From WTJH01 sp049889695 (lineage in GTDB: Bacteria > Bacteroidota > Bacteroidia > Flavobacteriales > Flavobacteriaceae): a stretch of DNA of 64,000 nt. The position numbers and the translations under genes were made by a program. The DNA lies in the NCBI GenBank assembly GCA_049889695.1, contig JBMHCX010000005.1, positions 124,001-188,000 of the forward strand, in the 5' to 3' direction. Positions 60,234-64,000 of the stretch are shown piece after piece; the first letter of the stretch is position 1; each line of letters opens with the position of its first letter. Below the pieces are notes generated by a model. The model worked only from the letters and a program-made list of their open reading frames with translations, did no database searches and was not told where the DNA came from.

Positions 60234-60953
60234 GTGAAAAAAGTAATATTCCTTTTGATGGGGACCCTGAGTCTTAGTCTATGGTCCCAGGATCGTGAAC
60301 TTCTTCGCGGTCAGTTATTGTATAAAAACACCTATGTTGTCGCCGCAAATGTTATTAACAATTCGGCTCAATTAAATACCATCACGGACGACATGGGATC
60401 CTTTGAGATCCCAGTAAAAGAAGGAGATGAATTGATTTTTTCTTCCATCGAAATCCGTATTCGATCGGTGGTGGTTACCCAAGAAATGATCGACAACAAG
60501 CGAATAGTTGTCAGTGTAGATAAAAACATAAATGCGCTGAATGAAGTGGTGGTAACTCCCGATAATGTCCAAAAATTTGTCGATTTAAAAGAAGAGGAAT
60601 TCAAACAGTACGACTATGTGGCCGACAAATCCAGCAAAATTGTCAATGTTGCAGCAGATGACCGACAACTGTCGAATGGTCTTAATTTGGTGAATATCGC
60701 TAAACTAATTGCGACATTGGTGAAGGGTGACACGGAAAACGAAAGTTCATTAAAGCCCAGCGAAATTCTCCCCCAAGTTTTCGAAGAGTCATTTTTCACC
60801 AACGATTTACAATTAGACCCCTCTGAAATTTCTGCTTTTTTAGAACTGATTGATCAGGAACTCCCCTCTAAAAAGCTGCTCCAAAAAAGTAGATCTTTTG
60901 AGCTGATCGACTTTTTAATTTCCACAAGCCAACGTTTTAGAGAGCAGTCATGA
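60234..60953 (+). CDS. Secreted CarboxypepD_reg-like protein (first copy)
   Basis: A 239-residue protein with a signal peptide (to about residue 19, LWSQ) and a carboxypeptidase-regulatory-like beta sandwich (about 20-110). The latter shows RGQLLYKNTYVVAANVINN, TDDMGSFEIPVKEGDELIFSS and LNEVVVTP, the usual start of many SusC-type proteins, but no TonB barrel follows. A helical C-terminal half has no known match. The start codon is a GTG at 60234. It is paralogous to the next gene and overlaps it by four bases. Confidence 0.78.
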   Translation: MKKVIFLLMGTLSLSLWSQDRELLRGQLLYKNTYVVAANVINNSAQLNTITDDMGSFEIPVKEGDELIFSSIEIRIRSVVVTQEMIDNKRIVVSVDKNINALNEVVVTPDNVQKFVDLKEEEFKQYDYVADKSSKIVNVAADDRQLSNGLNLVNIAKLIATLVKGDTENESSLKPSEILPQVFEESFFTNDLQLDPSEISAFLELIDQELPSKKLLQKSRSFELIDFLISTSQRFREQS

Positions 60954-61720
60954 AAGCCAGTTGCCTCCTATTATGGTGCCTTTGTTGTACTGTACTGATG
61001 GCGCAAGAGCAGTTACCGACCTACTTAAAGGGTCGACTGGTTCACGACAGCTTGGATTTGTCGAACATACACGTGGTGAATAAAACCCGAGGATCAGCAA
61101 CTATTACCGATAGCGAAGGTGTTTTTGAGATAGCTGTTGTGGAAGGGGATCAATTATTTATTTCTGCAGTTCAAATTTTTACGCGGAAGCTAGTCGTTAG
61201 CCAGGCGATGTTGCAAAGTGAACTAATTCGTATACTAGTGGAGCCTTTTGTCAATGAACTCAATGAGGTGGTGTTGCGACCTTACGGTCTCAGTGGTGGA
61301 CTCACGAACGATTCCAAACAAGCGCCCAAAGCAAAAGTCCTCAATTTCGATGATTTGGGAATTCCTGGATACAAAGGAATTCGCCGAGAAAAAATAAAAA
61401 CGGTTGGACAAATGGCGTTGGATTTAGCCACTCTGAAATTGGATGTTGAAGCACTTTACAATCACCTATCGGGCTATTATGTTCGCTTGCGAAAAAAAAG
61501 AATGCTAGACAATCGGTTCGAATTGGTCTTGCAAATGATACAATTCTATGGACTTCATTTTTTAATGGATCAATATCGATTAGCGGAAGAACAGGTCTAT
61601 GAGTTCGTCATCGGAACGGTAGAGAACTATCCGGTAGAAGAAAAATTTAGAAAAGGAGCGCACAGCGCTGTTTTGGAATATTTTGAAATGTTTAATCGAG
61701 AAATCTCCTCATCAGAATAA
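60950..61720 (+). CDS. Secreted CarboxypepD_reg-like protein (second copy)
   Basis: A 256-residue paralogue of the preceding gene, with signal peptide (to about 18, VLMAQ) and the same motif order: KGRLVHDSLDLSNIHVVNK, TDSEGVFEIAVVEGDQLFIS and LNEVVLRPYG. The C-terminal half is again helical, with conserved aromatic residues. The two paralogues overlap end to start and the following DUF6702 gene starts three bases later, which suggests an operon of exported proteins of unknown role. Confidence 0.78.
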   Translation: MKASCLLLWCLCCTVLMAQEQLPTYLKGRLVHDSLDLSNIHVVNKTRGSATITDSEGVFEIAVVEGDQLFISAVQIFTRKLVVSQAMLQSELIRILVEPFVNELNEVVLRPYGLSGGLTNDSKQAPKAKVLNFDDLGIPGYKGIRREKIKTVGQMALDLATLKLDVEALYNHLSGYYVRLRKKRMLDNRFELVLQMIQFYGLHFLMDQYRLAEEQVYEFVIGTVENYPVEEKFRKGAHSAVLEYFEMFNREISSSE

Positions 61721-61723
61721 GCT

Positions 61724-62221
61724 ATGGTTACATTGAAATCCACCAGCTATGGGCTATTGTTTTTGTTGATGCATAAATTTTATGTCAGCACCGTCCAGAT
61801 GAATTACAATACTGAAAGGAATAAGTTAGAAGTTATTCTTCAAGTATTTACCGACGATTTAGAATTGGCTATACGGGAAGAGGTAACGGCCGATTTTAAG
61901 ATCGATGCCATAGCGGAGCAGGGGACAGTTTTTCCGGAATTAAAGACTTACGTCAATACCCATTGGCAGCTGATGAGTAATGATGAACAACTGCCCTTGG
62001 AATTCATAGGCTATGAAAGCGACTATGATATTACAAAAGTCTATTTCGAAATAGATTTGGCCCCAGCTAATGAAGCCTTACTGTTTTTAAATACCATTTT
62101 TTTGCGGCAATTTTCAGATCAGAAAAACCTTACACATATCAAAATTGGTGGAGAACGTAAGAGTTTTTTACTGAATGCCACCAAAGTGAAGTTTAAACTG
62201 GATTGCCCCATAAAATTTTAA
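61724..62221 (+). CDS. DUF6702-family protein
   Basis: A 165-residue protein that begins with a hydrophobic segment, then HKFYVSTVQMNYNTERN and LEVILQVFTDDLELAIRE, the recognisable DUF6702 start. The family is found widely in Bacteroidetes next to M1 metallopeptidases, as here, but its function is unknown. It is a likely periplasmic or outer-membrane protein. Confidence 0.82.
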   Translation: MVTLKSTSYGLLFLLMHKFYVSTVQMNYNTERNKLEVILQVFTDDLELAIREEVTADFKIDAIAEQGTVFPELKTYVNTHWQLMSNDEQLPLEFIGYESDYDITKVYFEIDLAPANEALLFLNTIFLRQFSDQKNLTHIKIGGERKSFLLNATKVKFKLDCPIKF

Positions 62222-62288
62222 CGTCTTAGAAAGATTTTAATTCCGTCAAAATAGCTTAATTTTAAAGCTGAACTAAACTAAAGCAACC

Positions 62289-64000
62289 ATGAAAAGATCT
62301 TTATTTTCGTATGTAACCGTTGTGATCAGCTTATTTAGTTGGAGCCTAGTGGCACAAGAAGCACCTCAGCAAGAGCGTGAGCCAGGCCATATTAACAACA
62401 ATAAGTTTAAACAACTCTACGAAGAATTCTCAACTCCTAACCGTTTTCGTACTGCCTCAGGAGCTCCTGGAGTCGATTACTACCAGCAGCAAGTGGATTA
62501 TGTAATGGACATCGAGCTGGACGACAAAAACACCAAGCTCTACGGAGAGGAAACGATTACTTACACCAATAATTCCCCGGATGCCTTACCTTACCTATGG
62601 GTACAACTGGATCAAAACTACCGCAGTAAAGATTCTCCAGCTTTGGAGAAAAATGGAAGCGGTGCAAGTCCTATCTCACAAGCGGGGAGCTTTGTTTCTA
62701 ACTATATGCAGGAGCCTTTCGATGGAGGGTTTAATGTACAATCGGTAACAGATACGAATGGCAAACCCCTTCGACATATCATCAACTATACCATGATGCG
62801 GGTAGACTTGCCATCGGCCATCCCTCCAGGAGGTCAATATTCATTTAAAATTAAGTGGTGGTACAACATCAATAACCACGTTACCAAGCGAGGTCGCTCA
62901 GGTTATGAATTTTTCCCAGAAGATGGTAACCGTGCTTATGTAATTGCTCAGTTTTTCCCACGTATGTGTGTCTACAATGATGTAGAGGGTTGGCAAAACT
63001 ACCAGTTCTGGGGGAATGGAGAATTTGCACTTAACTTCGGGAACTACGAAGTAAACATCACTGTTCCTTCCGACCATATTTTGGAAGCTACCGGAGAGTT
63101 GCAAAACCCCAAACAAGTGTTAAGCAGAGAGGAATACAAACGTTTCACGGCTGCTCAGAATAGCTTCGACAAGCCGGTCATCATCGTTTCTCAAGAAGAG
63201 GCCACTGCAAAGGAATCTGAGTTTTCCGAGAAAAAGCGCACCTGGAAGTTTAAAGCGGACAACGTACGTGATTTTGGCTTTGCCACTTCTCGTAAGTTTA
63301 TCTGGGAAATGCAAGCGGTAAAAGTAGGCTCTAGAAATGTAATGGCGGTTTCAATCTACCCTAAAGAAGGAAATCCACTTTGGGAAGAGTATTCTACCAA
63401 GGCGGTTGTTCAGACGCTAAAAACCTATTCTAAATTTACATTCGATTATCCTTATCCCAAGGCCGTTTCCGTACACGCTAAAAATCAGGGGATGGAATAC
63501 CCTATGATTTGTTGGAACTACGGTCGCCCGAATCCTGACGGTACTTATTCGGATCGCACAAAATACGGGATGATCTCTGTGATTATTCACGAAGTAGGAC
63601 ACAACTACTTCCCGATGATTGTTAACTCAGACGAACGTCAATGGGGCTGGATGGACGAAGGGCTAGACACCTTTGTGCAATACCTGACAGAGCAAGAGTT
63701 TGGGGAGTCCTATCCTGAAGCTATTGCTCCTCTAGACGCCTATCCTTCTCGTCGAGGTGCTCCGTCCAAAATAGTGCCCTATATGGCCGGTGATCAGAGT
63801 TTTATTTCGCCCATTATGTCCAATCCAGAAAATGTATTCCAGCTGGGTCCTAACGCCTATGCTAAGCCGGCAACTGCATTAAACATCCTACGGGAAACCG
63901 TTATGGGGCGTGAACTTTTCGACTATGCCTTTAAGACATATGCGCAGCGTTGGATGTTTAAACATCCCACACCAGAAGACTTTTTCCGAACCATGGAAGA
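62289..64000 (+). CDS. M1-family zinc metallopeptidase (cut by window end)
   Basis: At least 570 residues, running off the end of the window. It has a signal peptide (MKRSLFSYVTVVISLFSWSL, cleavage near VAQ) and an N-terminal beta domain with the YVMDIELDDKN stretch. The gluzincin motif HEVGHN (His434 to Asn439) is followed 18 residues after the second His by the third ligand Glu457 (MDEG), giving HExxH-x18-E. This is an exported or periplasmic aminopeptidase-type enzyme. Its specificity is unknown. It follows DUF6702 by 67 bases. Confidence 0.93.
   Translation, partial: MKRSLFSYVTVVISLFSWSLVAQEAPQQEREPGHINNNKFKQLYEEFSTPNRFRTASGAPGVDYYQQQVDYVMDIELDDKNTKLYGEETITYTNNSPDALPYLWVQLDQNYRSKDSPALEKNGSGASPISQAGSFVSNYMQEPFDGGFNVQSVTDTNGKPLRHIINYTMMRVDLPSAIPPGGQYSFKIKWWYNINNHVTKRGRSGYEFFPEDGNRAYVIAQFFPRMCVYNDVEGWQNYQFWGNGEFALNFGNYEVNITVPSDHILEATGELQNPKQVLSREEYKRFTAAQNSFDKPVIIVSQEEATAKESEFSEKKRTWKFKADNVRDFGFATSRKFIWEMQAVKVGSRNVMAVSIYPKEGNPLWEEYSTKAVVQTLKTYSKFTFDYPYPKAVSVHAKNQGMEYPMICWNYGRPNPDGTYSDRTKYGMISVIIHEVGHNYFPMIVNSDERQWGWMDEGLDTFVQYLTEQEFGESYPEAIAPLDAYPSRRGAPSKIVPYMAGDQSFISPIMSNPENVFQLGPNAYAKPATALNILRETVMGRELFDYAFKTYAQRWMFKHPTPEDFFRTME

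Noticed and set aside
62251..62271. AGCTT/AAGCT inverted repeat upstream of the M1 peptidase
   Set aside because: Five pairs with an A/T loop in an A/T-rich stretch can arise by chance. The TAATTTTA nearby is one base off the -7 consensus.
1..64000. tRNA, rRNA, CRISPR arrays, insertion sequences, prophage genes, integration sites or replication origin
   Set aside because: Gaps are short and read as leaders, promoters or terminators. No cloverleaf, spaced repeats, transposase or integrase motif was seen. No defence or novel accessory system was recognised.

Overview
This window is a gene-dense chromosomal segment from a member of the Bacteroidetes, most likely Flavobacteriaceae. The evidence is a gliding-type ABC ATPase close to GldA, a type IX secretion plug-domain protein, a methionine synthase split into two genes, a complete Na+-translocating NADH:quinone reductase operon followed by ApbE, and -7 promoter boxes of the Bacteroidetes form TAnnTTTG in front of many genes. 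No rRNA, tRNA, CRISPR array, insertion sequence or prophage was seen. The content is mostly core metabolism and cell maintenance, and there is no intergenic gap over 300 bases.

Layout. 1-6.1 kb: the 3' end of a class V aminotransferase, thyA, a bifunctional-nuclease/UVR protein, pyruvate dehydrogenase E1 beta, a K+-dependent membrane pyrophosphatase and a deoxynucleoside kinase. 6.2-14.8 kb: a methionine/SAM operon (metK, metX, an OsmC-like gene, a metZ-like sulfhydrylase, split metH, metF) preceded by what reads as a SAM-II riboswitch with a switching hairpin at the metK start codon. 14.8-15.7 kb: a GldA-like ATPase on the other strand. 15.8-19.9 kb: a phenylalanine/tyrosine operon (pheA, aminotransferase, tyrA, DAHP synthase-chorismate mutase). 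It is preceded by a short Tyr/Phe-rich leader peptide and an intrinsic terminator directly before pheA, the classical arrangement of ribosome-mediated attenuation. 20-25.8 kb: aspartate-type aminotransferase, rsmG, pruA, apaG and a T9SS plug-domain protein. 25.9-33.9 kb: nqrABCDEF, a bactofilin, a small conserved protein and apbE, the flavin transferase that loads NqrB and NqrC.

33.9-45 kb: a YadA-head-like surface protein, a methyltransferase, map, a thioredoxin-fold lipoprotein, gpmI, rsgA, dtd, murB, another aminotransferase, an aspartyl protease-PDZ protein and a DUF1573 protein. 45.2-52.2 kb: valS, then an opposite-strand run of rsfS, ftsH, a LUD-domain gene, cdsA and a phosphatidylserine decarboxylase, linking membrane-lipid synthesis with membrane proteolysis. 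52.3-58.2 kb: birA, pyrE, a Nudix gene, coaD, ddl, a PASTA protein, an RluD-type pseudouridine synthase and yaaA. 58.2-64 kb: a 35-codon gene for ribosomal protein bTHX, a uracil-DNA-glycosylase-like protein, a VanY-type peptidase, a GNAT acetyltransferase, two CarboxypepD_reg-like secreted paralogues, a DUF6702 protein and an M1 metallopeptidase cut by the window end.

The most informative features are two RNA-level controls of amino-acid synthesis within 10 kb of each other: the SAM-II switch on the methionine operon and the Phe/Tyr leader-peptide attenuator. In several genes the upstream TTG that could pass for a start codon is the last three bases of the TAnnTTTG box, so downstream ATG starts were chosen.
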